From contig NZ_SMSG01000006.1 of NCBI RefSeq assembly GCF_004382795.1, forward strand, positions 124,001 through 188,000: a stretch of DNA of 64,000 nucleotides, in the 5' to 3' direction. The notes beneath the pieces are model-generated. The model searched no databases, was not told the origin of the DNA, and worked only from the letters and a program-made list of their open reading frames with translations. The stretch's first letter is position 1; each line of letters starts with the position of its first letter. The DNA is from Cumulibacter soli (lineage in GTDB: Bacteria; Actinomycetota; Actinomycetes; Mycobacteriales; Antricoccaceae). Below, piece after piece: positions 7,836-16,942 of the stretch. A program made the translations under genes and the position numbers.

Positions 7836-8741
7836 TCAGGGGCAACGAGGGCAGCGGCGTAGGCCGGCGAACGCGATGATGGACGCGACCATCCGTGCGA
7901 CGGCGCACGGATCCAGATCAACACGTCCCCACGAGAGGCGCTCCGTACGTAGTCCGTGCGTTCCGTGCAGGATGTCGAGGGCCTCGTCCGCCGCCTTGTC
8001 GTGATAGCGAACGCCGTCCAACTCGATCAGCAGCCCGTGCTCCGCATAGGCACCGTCAGCATCGTGCCCGCTGACCGGAACGGTGTACTGCCGAACCATC
8101 GGCGGCAAACCGTGCGCCCTTTCGACGTTCTCTAAGTACAGATGCTCAAAGGCGCTGTGCGCACCCGCGGCGCTATCCCCGATAGCCGTCAACAACAACG
8201 TTCGGTGTCGAACTCGTCCGCGTCGCTCGATTGCGTCATAGAGCCGTTCTGGCGTCGTTCGCTGCTCCTGCAGCGCGCGCGACACGAGCGCGAGCGCATC
8301 GAAGCGGCTCGCGCAGGCGGCATTGTCGATGACGGCGTCCTCCAGCGCGACACGCGGCGGGTCGACGTCAACGATCCGTCGTAGCCGATGCTCATCTCGG
8401 CGCCACCGCAACCAAGGCAACGGCGCTGGACGCCGCTTATTGCTGAGAATCTCGATGCGGTTGCGCCGCTCGCCGAGCCCCCACAGGGCGAGCGCCGTCC
8501 CGCCGTACGCCGCTGCGCCACGACCGCCTAACTCGAGTCCGGCGTACACCCGTTGAAGCCAGGCGTCGTGGTTTCCGGGGACCGCGAACACCCCACGAGC
8601 GACTACCCGCCAATCGCGTGTCATCCGCGAAATCACATTCGGGCCTAGGCCGGAATCGGTGAGATCGGAGCGGCAAACGATCCCCTCGCGCCGATTCGCA
8701 AGTCGGACAATCTCGTCAGGAAGTGGAGTTCGCGCGTACAT
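7836..8741 (-). CDS. AbiEi-type winged-helix plus DUF559-like protein
   Basis: About 301 residues from ATG 8741 (open frame to 8792 with GTG). The N-terminal half (PDEIVRLANRREGIVCRSDL and on) resembles the winged-helix of AbiEi-type antitoxins. The C-terminal half contains YAEHGLLIELDGVRYH, the pattern of DUF559/Vsr-like nuclease folds, where the glutamate and aspartate after a hydrophobic strand are the predicted active-site acids. Such two-domain proteins are common and often multi-copy in actinobacteria; most are not paired with an AbiEii toxin, and none is next to this one. No Shine-Dalgarno supports either start. Function unknown. Confidence 0.65.
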   Translation of the reverse strand: MYARTPLPDEIVRLANRREGIVCRSDLTDSGLGPNVISRMTRDWRVVARGVFAVPGNHDAWLQRVYAGLELGGRGAAAYGGTALALWGLGERRNRIEILSNKRRPAPLPWLRWRRDEHRLRRIVDVDPPRVALEDAVIDNAACASRFDALALVSRALQEQRTTPERLYDAIERRGRVRHRTLLLTAIGDSAAGAHSAFEHLYLENVERAHGLPPMVRQYTVPVSGHDADGAYAEHGLLIELDGVRYHDKAADEALDILHGTHGLRTERLSWGRVDLDPCAVARMVASIIAFAGLRRCPRCP

Positions 8742-8975
8742 GCGCACAACATGCCGCGCAGCGGACGTGTTCGCGACTCGGTCAACAACCACTGGGAAAA
8801 CGCGCTCACCTGTGGATAGGTCGGCGCCCTTTCTTGCGCATTCCCATCCGACGACGTAACGCGACTATCTCTCAGACCAGTTGCGGGTTGCCCGCCGCGA
8901 GTCGCGCGGTGCCCGGGGCGGAGCGAGCCACGTACTGCGGTGCGATTCGAGGTGCGTTCTGTGCGCGAGTCCGTG

Positions 8976-9040
8976 TTGCGCATTAACGAGCGCGCTAATG
9001 CCCCGTACTCAGGTTGCAACCGCGCCACTAAATGCGCACC
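8976..9040. repeat. 65-nt palindromic dispersed element, copy B
   Basis: Same length and ends as copy A (TTGCGCATTAACG ... ACTAAATGCGCAC). It sits in the 440-nt non-coding stretch 8742-9181 together with the hairpin at 9049-9078. No gene is seen in this stretch. Confidence 0.7.
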
Positions 9041-9048
9041 ACTGATCT

Positions 9049-9078
9049 CAACGCATCGCGGACCCGCGCGATGCGTTG
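9049..9078. terminator. Strong hairpin, terminator-like
   Basis: Perfect 12-bp stem (CAACGCATCGCG and its complement) with a 6-nt loop, no T-run. It lies 104 nt past the stop of the minus-strand surface-protein gene, directly next to the 65-nt element. It may be a terminator or part of a composite repeat. Confidence 0.4.
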
Positions 9079-9181
9079 ACGCCCCGTTTCCAGCTTTACC
9101 CGAGAACGCGCGCGTCTCAACACACCGCGCTCGCGCGGCGACGCCGGCTCAGAGCCGCGATTGTCCGGTCCTTGGCGCGGC

Positions 9182-10906
9182 TTACGCGCGCCGGCGCCGA
9201 CCGATCAGCATCAACGCGGCTCCACCGATCAGCAGACCGCCCCCGAGCATCGCCATCGGAGCGGCGTCCGCGCCGGTCGCTGCTAGTGGTTCGCCCGATG
9301 CTGGCGCCTCGTGGCCCGCGTCGGGCAAGGCGGACGGCGAGTCGGCAGACGACGGATCGACGGCAGGCCCGGCAGGATCATCAGTAGACCCGACAAGATC
9401 GTCGTCGGTTGGCAGCGCCTGATTATCCGGGTCGTCTGGGACCGCGGCCGGATCGACCACGGTCAAGGTGAACTCGCGACTGATGCCGGACCCACTGGTG
9501 ACGACGACAACGAAGCTATATGTGCCAGTCTCGGTAGGCACGCCGGTGAGTTTCCCGTCGAAGTCGAGCGTGAGCCCGGGCGGCAATTGCGAATCCGGCG
9601 GGATCGACCACCAGTACTGCCCCAACGGGCCGGCGACAGCCGTGAACGTCGCCTCGTACTCCTCACCCACCACCGCGGTGGGCAGGCTCGGCGTCGTGAT
9701 CAAGATGTCCTGGTGCACGGCCACCGTCGTGGTGATCACCTCGTCGCCGTGGGTCGCGGTAATCGTTACTTCGATCGTTTCCGTCACGACGGACGTCGTC
9801 ATTGGCATTGTGACGCTGATGCTCCCTGCCGGGAGCGTCACGGTCGCCGGAAGTACGGCCACGTCACTGGACGTCGACAATGTCCACACAGTGTCGGACT
9901 CGCGCGCAGGCACGGTCAGGGTCACCTGGGCATCCCGCCCGCCCGGGATGCTCGGCCAATCGATGCTGATCGCGGGGTGGATGATGCTCGGATCGGCGAA
10001 TTCGATCACGACCTGAGCAACCATGCCTTCGGTGGCATCGGACGTCGTTCCTTCGTCGCCGCCGTCCGAGTCGTCATCGCCAGCCTTACTTGAACCGCCA
10101 CCACCGCCGGAGCCAGGCGATCCGACTGGCACGGGGGTGCTGCCGACCAGTGATCCGCCTCCTCCGCCGAATGCGCCTCCGCCGCCACCACCACCGCCGG
10201 CTTGATCGCTGCTGGCGCCGTCGCCGCCGCGGCTCCCGGACCCATCGTCCGCGTCCGGGCCGCCGCGCCACCCAGCGCCGTAGTTGACTGGGCCGTATCC
10301 CGGCGCGGCACCAGTTCCTGTGGCACCGGATCCGCCGCCGGCGCCACCAGGCTGATCGGTGCTGCCGCCACCGCCGCCGCCACCGCTGGCGACAAGAACT
10401 GTTAATGCGTCCGCGCCGACCGAGTCATGGACGGATGAGGCCCCGCCGCCACCACCTCCGCCGCCACCGGCGATTCCGGATCCGCCGTCGCCGCCGCCGT
10501 TGTAGCCGCCCGCACCGCCGGGGGCGCCAGCTGCGTTGGGCGCGGCTCCGTCGCCACCGACACCGCCGACCTCGATAGCGAACTCCGCGCCGGAGTACAC
10601 GGACTCGCTCTGGATCTGCGCAACGCCCGCGAGCCCGCCCGCGCCGCCAGTTTCACCACCGCCAGAGCCGCCGCGCGCGCCGACCGCCAGGATGCTCATT
10701 TCATGGACGCGTTCCGGCACGGTGAATGTCTGCGTTGCGCCGGTGTAGAGGTAGACGCATCTGACCGTTTCGGTCTCGGATTGCTGCGTGCATTCGGACG
10801 GAAGCTCAGCCGAGGCTGGGCTAGCGCCCGGTCCGGCGGCGACGCCCACGAATGCCATCGCGCCCGCTCCCGCTAACAGAGCTACGTTTCGCCGCCACAG
10901 ACCCAT
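9182..10906 (-). CDS. Glycine-rich, sortase-anchored surface protein
   Basis: 574 residues. A Sec signal peptide (to about residue 33, ending ASPASA) is followed by a cysteine-containing segment and a long glycine-rich region (about 75-290), resembling the Gly-rich domain family. Then come an Ig-like stretch and a He_PIG-type putative Ig domain (LPPGLTLDFDGKLTGVPTETG). The C-terminus has LAATG, a hydrophobic segment and RRRR: a sorting signal of the LAxTG type used by class E sortases of high-GC Gram-positives. The mature protein should be cross-linked to peptidoglycan and exposed. Only two or so cysteines are visible. No sortase gene is in the window. Monocistronic. Confidence 0.85.
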   Translation of the reverse strand: MGLWRRNVALLAGAGAMAFVGVAAGPGASPASAELPSECTQQSETETVRCVYLYTGATQTFTVPERVHEMSILAVGARGGSGGGETGGAGGLAGVAQIQSESVYSGAEFAIEVGGVGGDGAAPNAAGAPGGAGGYNGGGDGGSGIAGGGGGGGGGASSVHDSVGADALTVLVASGGGGGGGSTDQPGGAGGGSGATGTGAAPGYGPVNYGAGWRGGPDADDGSGSRGGDGASSDQAGGGGGGGGAFGGGGGSLVGSTPVPVGSPGSGGGGGSSKAGDDDSDGGDEGTTSDATEGMVAQVVIEFADPSIIHPAISIDWPSIPGGRDAQVTLTVPARESDTVWTLSTSSDVAVLPATVTLPAGSISVTMPMTTSVVTETIEVTITATHGDEVITTTVAVHQDILITTPSLPTAVVGEEYEATFTAVAGPLGQYWWSIPPDSQLPPGLTLDFDGKLTGVPTETGTYSFVVVVTSGSGISREFTLTVVDPAAVPDDPDNQALPTDDDLVGSTDDPAGPAVDPSSADSPSALPDAGHEAPASGEPLAATGADAAPMAMLGGGLLIGGAALMLIGRRRRA

Positions 10907-11022
10907 CGAGACCCTCGCATCACATAGATTTCAGGTTGCACTAACACTGAACCTACACAGGGGTCTGGTTTACACGAAGGCCCGGTCGCGCCTCCAACAG
11001 GCCTACCGATCGCACACCGCCC
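10907..11022. promoter_or_regulatory. Upstream region of the surface-protein gene
   Basis: Non-coding; presumably carries the minus-strand promoter of the surface protein. No convincing -35/-10 pair was recognised. With the palindrome at 11023-11050 and the repeat at 11246-11310 it forms a 469-nt gene-free stretch (10907-11375). Confidence 0.3.
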
Positions 11023-11050
11023 GTTTATGTACCGAAGTCGGTACATAAAC
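11023..11050. promoter_or_regulatory. Perfect 28-nt palindrome, operator-like
   Basis: 13-nt arms (GTTTATGTACCGA and its complement) around a central AG. It is AT-richer than its surroundings and lies 117 nt upstream of the surface-protein start. Length, symmetry and location suggest a binding site for a dimeric regulator, not a terminator. No regulator gene is adjacent. Confidence 0.55.
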
Positions 11051-11245
11051 AAGCGCCGCGATATGCCCGATCGGCTCGTTGAGTCGCCGTACATCGATCA
11101 TGTCCGACCGGACCCCAAGATATCTTCGGCGATGAGGTTGTCGACGCGCTCCTTGAAACCCTGCACCGCATCAACGACGCCGCCGTCTCCACCGAGGTTG
11201 CCTGATCCCGACGGAGGCCCGCGGTTCGGCGCACTGTCGAGCATC

Positions 11246-11310
11246 TTGCGCAGTAACCCGCGCGGTTATGCCCCGACTACGGGGCGGAAGTGCGCTACTT
11301 AATGCGCGAA
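11246..11310. repeat. 65-nt palindromic dispersed element, copy C (diverged)
   Basis: Begins TTGCGCAGTAACCCGCGCG and ends ACTTAATGCGCGAA. It has the same 65-nt length and the same ends as copies A and B, with a diverged centre (CCCCGACTACGGGG forms its own small inverted repeat). Confidence 0.5.
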
Positions 11311-11375
11311 CAAGGATCCACATGCGAACTTCGACGCTGTACATGACCATTTATGCCGTCTGACCTGCGGTTTTG

Positions 11376-11451
11376 TGGTGGGCGTAACAGGACTCGAACC
11401 TGTGACCACTCGCTTGTAAGGCGAGCGCTCTACCAACTGAGCTATACGCCC
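11376..11451 (-). tRNA. tRNA-Val (anticodon TAC)
   Basis: Cloverleaf on the minus strand: acceptor GGGCGTA paired with TACGCCC, D-arm with AGCTCAGTTGGTAGAGC, anticodon arm CTCGC-CTTACAA-GCGAG with anticodon TAC, T-arm with GGTTCGAGTCC, discriminator A and an encoded CCA. All stems pair. Confidence 0.97.
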
Positions 11452-11658
11452 GCTGTGCGGCTTGTCGATACTACTCGACCAGCCGCACGCGGCTCATCTA
11501 GGGCTGTCACGAACAGGAATTCACTCAGACGGCCGTACTCGTACGATGACCTGCGGAGGATTCGCCCACGGTATCGACCGAAAACGTAGGCAAACCCGCC
11601 GCATACCGGAACACCGAACGCGAATCCGCCGCAGAACCCTAAAGCCCGAAACTGAGGG

Positions 11659-12123
11659 CTACGCCAACGAAGCGATCGCCGACTTCCACTCGCCCTGGTC
11701 ACGCGCGTCGCCAGGTCCGTTCACCGAGGTGTACTGGACCTTGCCTTCCTTGTCGATCAGGAAGGTGCCGCGCAGCGCGAAGCCGGCCGCGTCGTTGAAC
11801 ACGCCGTACTGCTGGGCGATGCCGCCGTGCGGCCAGAAGTCGGCCAGCAGCGGAAAGTTGTAACCTTCCTTCTCCGCGAACGCCTTGAGCGTGAAGGGGT
11901 GATCAACCGAGATCGGCAGCACCTGCACCTTGTCGTTCTGGAACGAGGCGAGGTCGTCGCGGACCGCGCACAGCTCCCCGGTGCAAACACCGGAGAAGGC
12001 GAACGGGTAGAAGACGAGCAGCACGTTCTGCTTGCCCTGGAAGTCGCTGAGTTTGACCTCCTGGTTGTGCTGGTCCTTGGTGGTGAAATCCGGGGCCTGG
12101 TCACCGACGTTGATGGTGGTCAT
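11659..12123 (-). CDS. ahpE: Peroxiredoxin, AhpE type
   Basis: 154-residue thioredoxin-fold peroxidase reducing hydrogen peroxide or organic peroxides. PFAFSGVCTGELC holds the peroxidatic Cys47 in the PxxxTxxC-like context, and Cys52 follows. Length and sequence fit the one-cysteine AhpE group of actinobacteria. In mycobacteria ahpE also lies just upstream of and divergent to aceE, so the synteny supports the name. Start ATG 12123. The region 11453-11658 between it and tRNA-Val holds no gene. Confidence 0.88.
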   Translation of the reverse strand: MTTINVGDQAPDFTTKDQHNQEVKLSDFQGKQNVLLVFYPFAFSGVCTGELCAVRDDLASFQNDKVQVLPISVDHPFTLKAFAEKEGYNFPLLADFWPHGGIAQQYGVFNDAAGFALRGTFLIDKEGKVQYTSVNGPGDARDQGEWKSAIASLA

Positions 12124-12209
12124 CCGTACTCCTTTAACTCATCAGGACCGGCGACTAGCGTCACTGGCCGTTTCGCTCCGATCGGTGACGGTCGCCGCCG
12201 ATCGCTACT

Positions 12210-12683
12210 TCACTTGCAGTATTCAGTGGTGGAGTTGACTGCCGCGCTGTACGCCGACAGTTCGACTGCGATGCCGGACTGCAGGCCGATCACGATCGAG
12301 TTCATCTCGGACACGATTTGCTGCACGTGCGACACGAGGCCATCATCGCTGATCGTCGGCATCTGGGCATTTAGTTCGTCAACGTAGCCCTGGACTTCTT
12401 TCGCAAGTTCCTGGCGCTGTTCAGCCGTCGGCGGCGCGGATCCGGTCGCTACGTCTTTCCAGCTCTCGATGAATCCCTTGGCGCTGGTCAAGGCGTCGGC
12501 GCACTGCTGCTGCGCCTCCTCGGTGAGGCCATCGGCCTTGGCGCTCTCCGAGGGCGGACTGACCACGGTTCCAGGCGCGTGACCAGCGGTTCCCGGCAAC
12601 GTCGTGACGCATCCAGCGACGCCAAGCACACCGGCGGCGCACAGGACAGCCGTGGCTGTTCGTCTGGCCAGAGTGGAAGTCAC
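12210..12683 (-). CDS. Small lipoprotein of unknown function
   Basis: 157 residues with a lipoprotein signal peptide and lipobox VAGC, so it is expected on the outer membrane face. After a Pro/Ser-rich linker comes a helical domain with two cysteines (near residues 61 and 156) that could form a disulfide. No family recognised. It lies between ahpE and aceE on the minus strand, with 86 nt to ahpE, so the two may be co-transcribed. Confidence 0.75.
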   Translation of the reverse strand: MTSTLARRTATAVLCAAGVLGVAGCVTTLPGTAGHAPGTVVSPPSESAKADGLTEEAQQQCADALTSAKGFIESWKDVATGSAPPTAEQRQELAKEVQGYVDELNAQMPTISDDGLVSHVQQIVSEMNSIVIGLQSGIAVELSAYSAAVNSTTEYCK

Positions 12684-12815
12684 CTACATCGCTTTCGTCC
12701 TGGGGTGCCGGGCAGAGTCCAAGCACCAGCCTAGACGACGCCAGAGCCCGAAACCGACCGATGGATGTGACCATCGCGACGCCGAGAATCGGCGCCGTCT
12801 CGCATCGTGCCGGTT

Positions 12816-12834
12816 ATTCGATCACGTGACGAAT
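12816..12834. promoter_or_regulatory. Palindrome and possible promoter upstream of aceE
   Basis: Core TCACGTGA is a perfect 8-nt palindrome flanked by ATTCG and CGAAT. A TAGATT hexamer (12841-12846) fitting the actinobacterial TAnnnT -10 element follows 6 nt later, with no good -35. The palindrome could be an operator for aceE. Confidence 0.4.
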
Positions 12835-12917
12835 AAGGAATAGATTAGGTCCAACGGGTGCCCTCGCCCACCTCATCGATGGCACCGGATTCCGCCAGAA
12901 GCGAAGGAGAACCCATC

Positions 12918-15749
12918 GTGGCACGAAATCCACATGACATCGCGGACGAGCTTCAGCCCTCCGCCGATCCGCACACCGATGACACATCGGAGCATCTCAT
13001 CGGTACCGACCCGAAGGATCGCACCCAGGTCATCACCGACGGTATGACCGCCCAGATTTTCGACGCAGACCCGGACGAAACGACCGAATGGCTCGATTCG
13101 ATCGACGCCGTCGTCGAGAACAACGGCACTCGCCGCGCCCGACACCTCCTGCTCCGCGTCAACGAACGCGCCCGCCACCTGGGCGTCGGCCTACCCGCGC
13201 TGCGCTCGACCGACTACATCAACACGATCTCCCCGGCTGAGGAGCCCACGTACCCCGGCGACGAGGACATCGAGCACCGCTTCCGCCAGTATCTGCGCTG
13301 GAACGCGGCAATAATGGTGCACCGCGCGCAACGCCCCGGCGTCGGCGTCGGCGGACACATCTCGACCTACGCCTCCTCCGCCGTGCTGTATGAAGTCGGG
13401 TTCAATCACTTCTTCCGCGGCCCGGACGCGCCTGGCGGCGGCGACCAGATCTACTTCCAGGGGCACGGCTCGCCCGGCATCTACGCGCGCGCCTTCCTCG
13501 AGGGACGCCTCGAGGAGTCCCGCCTCGACGGGTTCCGGCAGGAACTCACCGCGAAGCCCGGCCTGCCCTCGTACCCGCACCCGCGGCTGATGCCCGACTT
13601 CTGGCAGTTCCCGACCGTCTCGATGGGGCTCGGCCCGCTGAACGCTGTCTACCAGGCCCGATTCAATCGCTATCTGCACAATCGCGGCATCAAAGACACC
13701 AGCGACCAGCATGTATGGGCGTTCCTCGGCGACGGCGAGATGGACGAGCCCGAGTCGGTCTCCGGTCTCGCGCTCGCGGCACGCGAAGAACTCGACAACC
13801 TCACCTTCGTGGTCAACTGCAACCTGCAGCGCCTGGACGGTCCGGTCCGCGGTAACGGCAAGATCATTCAGGAACTCGAGTCGCTGTTCACCGGCGCCGG
13901 GTGGAACGTGATCAAGGTTGTGTGGGGCCGTGGCTGGGACGACCTGCTCGCGCGGGACACCGAGAACGCGCTACTGCACATCATGAACACGACGCCGGAC
14001 GGCGATTACCAGACCTACAAGGCGAACAACGGCGCGTTCGTTCGCGAGCACTTCTTCGGTCGCGATCCGCGAGCGCTCAAGATGGTCGAGCACATGAGCG
14101 ACGATGCGATTTGGCGTCTGCAGCGCGGCGGGCACGATTACCACAAGGTGTATGCGGCGTACGCCCGCGCGGTGGCCCACAACGGCCAGCCAACCGTGAT
14201 CCTGGCAAAGACCATCAAGGGCTGGACGCTCGGTCGCTCATTCGAGGGCCGTAACGCCACCCATCAGATGAAGAAGCTGTCCAAGGACGACTTGAAGGTC
14301 TTCCGCGACCGGATGAACATCCCGATTCCGGACGACCAACTCGACCCGTACCTACCGCCGTACTACAAGCCGAGCGATGACTCCGAGGAGATGCAGTACC
14401 TGCTGCAGCGCCGCCGCGATCTCGGCGGAAGTCTGCCCAAACGGCGCACTCAGCACAAGGCACTGCCGACTCCCCCGGATAAGACGTTCGAGGTCATGGC
14501 ACGCGGGTCCGGCAAACAACCGGTAGCGACCACGATGGCATTCGTGCGGCTCATCCGGGACCTGTTTAAAGACGAAGGTATCGGCCACCGTATTGTGCCG
14601 ATCATCCCCGACGAAGCCCGCACCTTCGGTATGGACGCGTTCTTCCCCACGCAGATGATCTACTCCCCGCACGGGCAGCATTACACGTCCGTCGACAGCG
14701 ATCTCATCCTCGCTTACAAGGAGTCGGTCAAGGGCCAACTGCTGCACGAAGGTATCGACGAGGCCGGGTCGGTCGCGTCCTTCACCGCGGTCGGCTCGTC
14801 GTACGACACGCACGATGAGCCGATGATCCCTATCTATATCTTCTATTCGATGTTCGGGTTCCAACGCACCGGCGACGGTATTTGGGCAGCCGCCGACCAG
14901 ATGAGCCGCGGGTTCATGTTGGGCGCCACCGCGGGGCGTACGACGCTCAATGGCGAGGGGTTGCAGCACGAGGACGGGCATTCGCTGCTGCTCGCGGCCT
15001 CGAACCCCGCGGTCGTGGCGTACGACGCGGCCTACGCGTTCGAACTGGGCCACATCGCCAAGGACGCGCTCAAGCGGATGTACGGCGACGGGTCGGACGG
15101 GCGCGACCAGAACGTCATTTACTACCTGACGATGTACAACGAGCCATACCCGCAGCCGGCTGAACCAGAGGACACCGATGTGGAAGGAATTCTGCGCGGT
15201 ATCCATCTCTATAGCCCCGGCCACGAAGACACCGGGCGCCCTCGGGTGCAACTACTCGCATCCGGCGTCGCGATCAACGCGGCGCTGAAGGCGCAACACA
15301 TCCTCGGCGAAAACTTCGGTGTCGACGCAGACGTGTGGTCTGTGACGTCCTGGAACGAGCTGCGTCGCGACGGCCTGGAATCCGACCGACACAACCTGAT
15401 GAATCCCAATGAGACGCCGCGCGTGCCGTTCGTGACCAGCAAACTCGCCGATAGGCAGGGGCCGGTCGTCGCCGTTAGCGACTACATGCGGGCCGTGCAG
15501 GACCAGATCAGGCAGTGGGTTCCGGGGCGGTTCGACTCGTTGGGCACCGACGGATTCGGCCTGTCGGACACTCGTCCGGCGCTGCGTCGGCACTTCGGAG
15601 TCGACGCGGAGTCGATCGTGTTGCGTGCGCTGACGTCGTTGACTGAGGAGGGTCAGTACGACCGCTCGCAGTTGCAGTTGGTGATCGATACGTACCACGT
15701 GGATGACCCCAGCGCGGTTGAGGAGGACCATTCCGGCGGCCTCACCTAA
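12918..15749 (+). CDS. aceE: Pyruvate dehydrogenase E1 component, homodimeric
   Basis: Thiamine-diphosphate enzyme decarboxylating pyruvate and passing the acetyl group to E2 lipoate. 943 residues from GTG 12918, which has AAGGAG at 8 nt; the frame is open 60 nt further up without support. The long homodimeric AceE length is typical of actinobacteria and gammaproteobacteria. The ThDP/Mg motif [10 protein letters not shown] sits near residue 271; the substrate-binding HGH-like stretch is present early ([20 protein letters not shown] region), and the C-terminal transketolase domain includes [20 protein letters not shown]. It supplies acetyl-CoA directly upstream of the fatty acid synthesis operon. 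Confidence 0.97.
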   Translation: MARNPHDIADELQPSADPHTDDTSEHLIGTDPKDRTQVITDGMTAQIFDADPDETTEWLDSIDAVVENNGTRRARHLLLRVNERARHLGVGLPALRSTDYINTISPAEEPTYPGDEDIEHRFRQYLRWNAAIMVHRAQRPGVGVGGHISTYASSAVLYEVGFNHFFRGPDAPGGGDQIYFQGHGSPGIYARAFLEGRLEESRLDGFRQELTAKPGLPSYPHPRLMPDFWQFPTVSMGLGPLNAVYQARFNRYLHNRGIKDTSDQHVWAFLGDGEMDEPESVSGLALAAREELDNLTFVVNCNLQRLDGPVRGNGKIIQELESLFTGAGWNVIKVVWGRGWDDLLARDTENALLHIMNTTPDGDYQTYKANNGAFVREHFFGRDPRALKMVEHMSDDAIWRLQRGGHDYHKVYAAYARAVAHNGQPTVILAKTIKGWTLGRSFEGRNATHQMKKLSKDDLKVFRDRMNIPIPDDQLDPYLPPYYKPSDDSEEMQYLLQRRRDLGGSLPKRRTQHKALPTPPDKTFEVMARGSGKQPVATTMAFVRLIRDLFKDEGIGHRIVPIIPDEARTFGMDAFFPTQMIYSPHGQHYTSVDSDLILAYKESVKGQLLHEGIDEAGSVASFTAVGSSYDTHDEPMIPIYIFYSMFGFQRTGDGIWAAADQMSRGFMLGATAGRTTLNGEGLQHEDGHSLLLAASNPAVVAYDAAYAFELGHIAKDALKRMYGDGSDGRDQNVIYYLTMYNEPYPQPAEPEDTDVEGILRGIHLYSPGHEDTGRPRVQLLASGVAINAALKAQHILGENFGVDADVWSVTSWNELRRDGLESDRHNLMNPNETPRVPFVTSKLADRQGPVVAVSDYMRAVQDQIRQWVPGRFDSLGTDGFGLSDTRPALRRHFGVDAESIVLRALTSLTEEGQYDRSQLQLVIDTYHVDDPSAVEEDHSGGLT

Positions 15750-15810
15750 CCCGCCCATACCGAGGGCGCTCGCGCTTCTGGCCACTGGTTCTGATCGCGA
15801 GCGCCCCGGA

Positions 15811-15906
15811 CATCGAACCGCATGAACATCGAACCGCCTCGGCATCGAACCGCATGAACATCGAACCGCCTCGGCATCGAACCGCATGAGCATCGAACCG
15901 TTGGGC
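15811..15906. repeat. Tandem 16-nt repeats (six units)
   Basis: CATCGAACCG recurs exactly every 16 nt at 15811, 15827, 15843, 15859, 15875 and 15891, each with a 6-nt tail alternating between CATGAA/G and CCTCGG (the last is TTGGGC), so the higher-order period is 32 nt. It lies in the aceE-fabD gap (15750-16038), which has no gene. Confidence 0.9.
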
Positions 15907-15998
15907 ACCGCAGCGCGAGCGCTTCACACCGCGCGCGAATAGATTCGCGTTGCGCCACGCGGCATCTGACGCCGCAGTGTGGCGACACGCACCGCCGG

Positions 15999-16022
15999 TA
16001 TCCTGGCATTACCTGTAGGTAA
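15999..16022 (+). promoter_or_regulatory. Probable fabD promoter and operator-like inverted repeat
   Basis: TATCCT at 15999 fits the TAnnnT -10 element. TTACC-TGTA-GGTAA at 16009-16022 is an inverted repeat just downstream, in the position where a fatty-acid regulator would act. These elements lie inside the longest possible fabD frame and therefore favour the later GTG 16039 as its start. Confidence 0.4.
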
Positions 16023-16038
16023 CGACGAAAGTGGACTC

Positions 16039-16941
16039 GTGATCGCGATAGTTGCGCCCGGTCAGGGCTCGCAGACCCCCGGAATGCTCGCTCCCTGGCT
16101 CGAGTTGGAGTACGCTCGCGAAACTGTCGCGGCAATGTCCGAACTAAGCGGGATCAACCTGGAGCGCCTCGGCACTACCGCGGACGCCGAAGAAATCAAG
16201 GACACGGCCGTCACCCAGCCGCTGGTCGTCTCACTGGCCCTGCTGGCGTACGGCGCACTCGCTCCGACCAGCAGTGACCTGGTCGTGGCCGGGCACAGCA
16301 TCGGTGAGGTCGCAGCGGCGGCTATGGCCGGTGTCATCGCGCCGGATGCTGCAGTCAAACTCGCCGCCGTCCGCGGCCGCGCCATGGCCGACGCATGCGC
16401 GCTCGAGCCGACGTCGATGGCCGCTGTACTCGGCGGAGACGAACAAGACGTGATCGACACGCTCAGCGGCTTCGGCCTGGACCCGGCGAACCGCAACGGA
16501 GCCGGACAGATCGTCGCGGCCGGTCCGGCCGGTGCGATCGCCAAGCTGAAGGAGAACCCGCCGGCGAAGGCTCGCGTCATGCCGTTGTCGGTCGCCGGCG
16601 CCTTCCACACCCGCTTCATGCAGCCCGCGCAGGACCGCGTAGCCGAACAGCGCGCGTCACTGCAAGCCGCTGATCCCAGCGTCACCCTGCTCTCGAACGC
16701 CGACGGCAAACCTGCGGCCTCAGGAGCCGCGTTCCTGGACAGCCTGGTCACCCAGGTCACCAATCCGGTTCGCTGGGACCTGTGCATGTCGCAGATGCTG
16801 GAGTTGGGTGTCGAAGCCATCGTCGAGTTGCCACCGGCCGGTGCACTCAGTGGTCTGGCCCGCCGCGGCATGAAGGGCGTAAAGAATGTCGCGGTAAAGA
16901 CTCCCGACGACCTCGACGCCGTACGCGACTTGCTCACCTGA
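16039..16941 (+). CDS. fabD: Malonyl-CoA:ACP transacylase
   Basis: Transfers malonyl from CoA to acyl carrier protein. 300 residues from GTG 16039; the frame opens at 15979 but the family begins with the strand IAIVAPGQGSQ, which here follows the later start. GQGSQ is at residues 8-12, the active serine is Ser87 in GHSIGE, and the partner histidine is in AFHTRFM. It is the first gene of the FAS-II operon, with the next start 1 nt after its stop. Confidence 0.95.
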   Translation: MIAIVAPGQGSQTPGMLAPWLELEYARETVAAMSELSGINLERLGTTADAEEIKDTAVTQPLVVSLALLAYGALAPTSSDLVVAGHSIGEVAAAAMAGVIAPDAAVKLAAVRGRAMADACALEPTSMAAVLGGDEQDVIDTLSGFGLDPANRNGAGQIVAAGPAGAIAKLKENPPAKARVMPLSVAGAFHTRFMQPAQDRVAEQRASLQAADPSVTLLSNADGKPAASGAAFLDSLVTQVTNPVRWDLCMSQMLELGVEAIVELPPAGALSGLARRGMKGVKNVAVKTPDDLDAVRDLLT

Positions 16942-16942
16942 A

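Noticed and set aside
7836-8741. AbiE toxin-antitoxin system
   Set aside because: Only the antitoxin-like domain is present; no nucleotidyltransferase toxin gene is adjacent, and the second domain is DUF559-like.
15811-15906. CRISPR-like array
   Set aside because: The repeat is 10 nt and the spacers are 6 nt and alternate between two sequences; there are no cas genes. It is a simple tandem repeat.
15252-15908. Minus-strand 218-codon frame with RFD-containing repeats
   Set aside because: Most of it is antisense to aceE, and the repeat part is the translated 16-nt repeat. No ribosome site.
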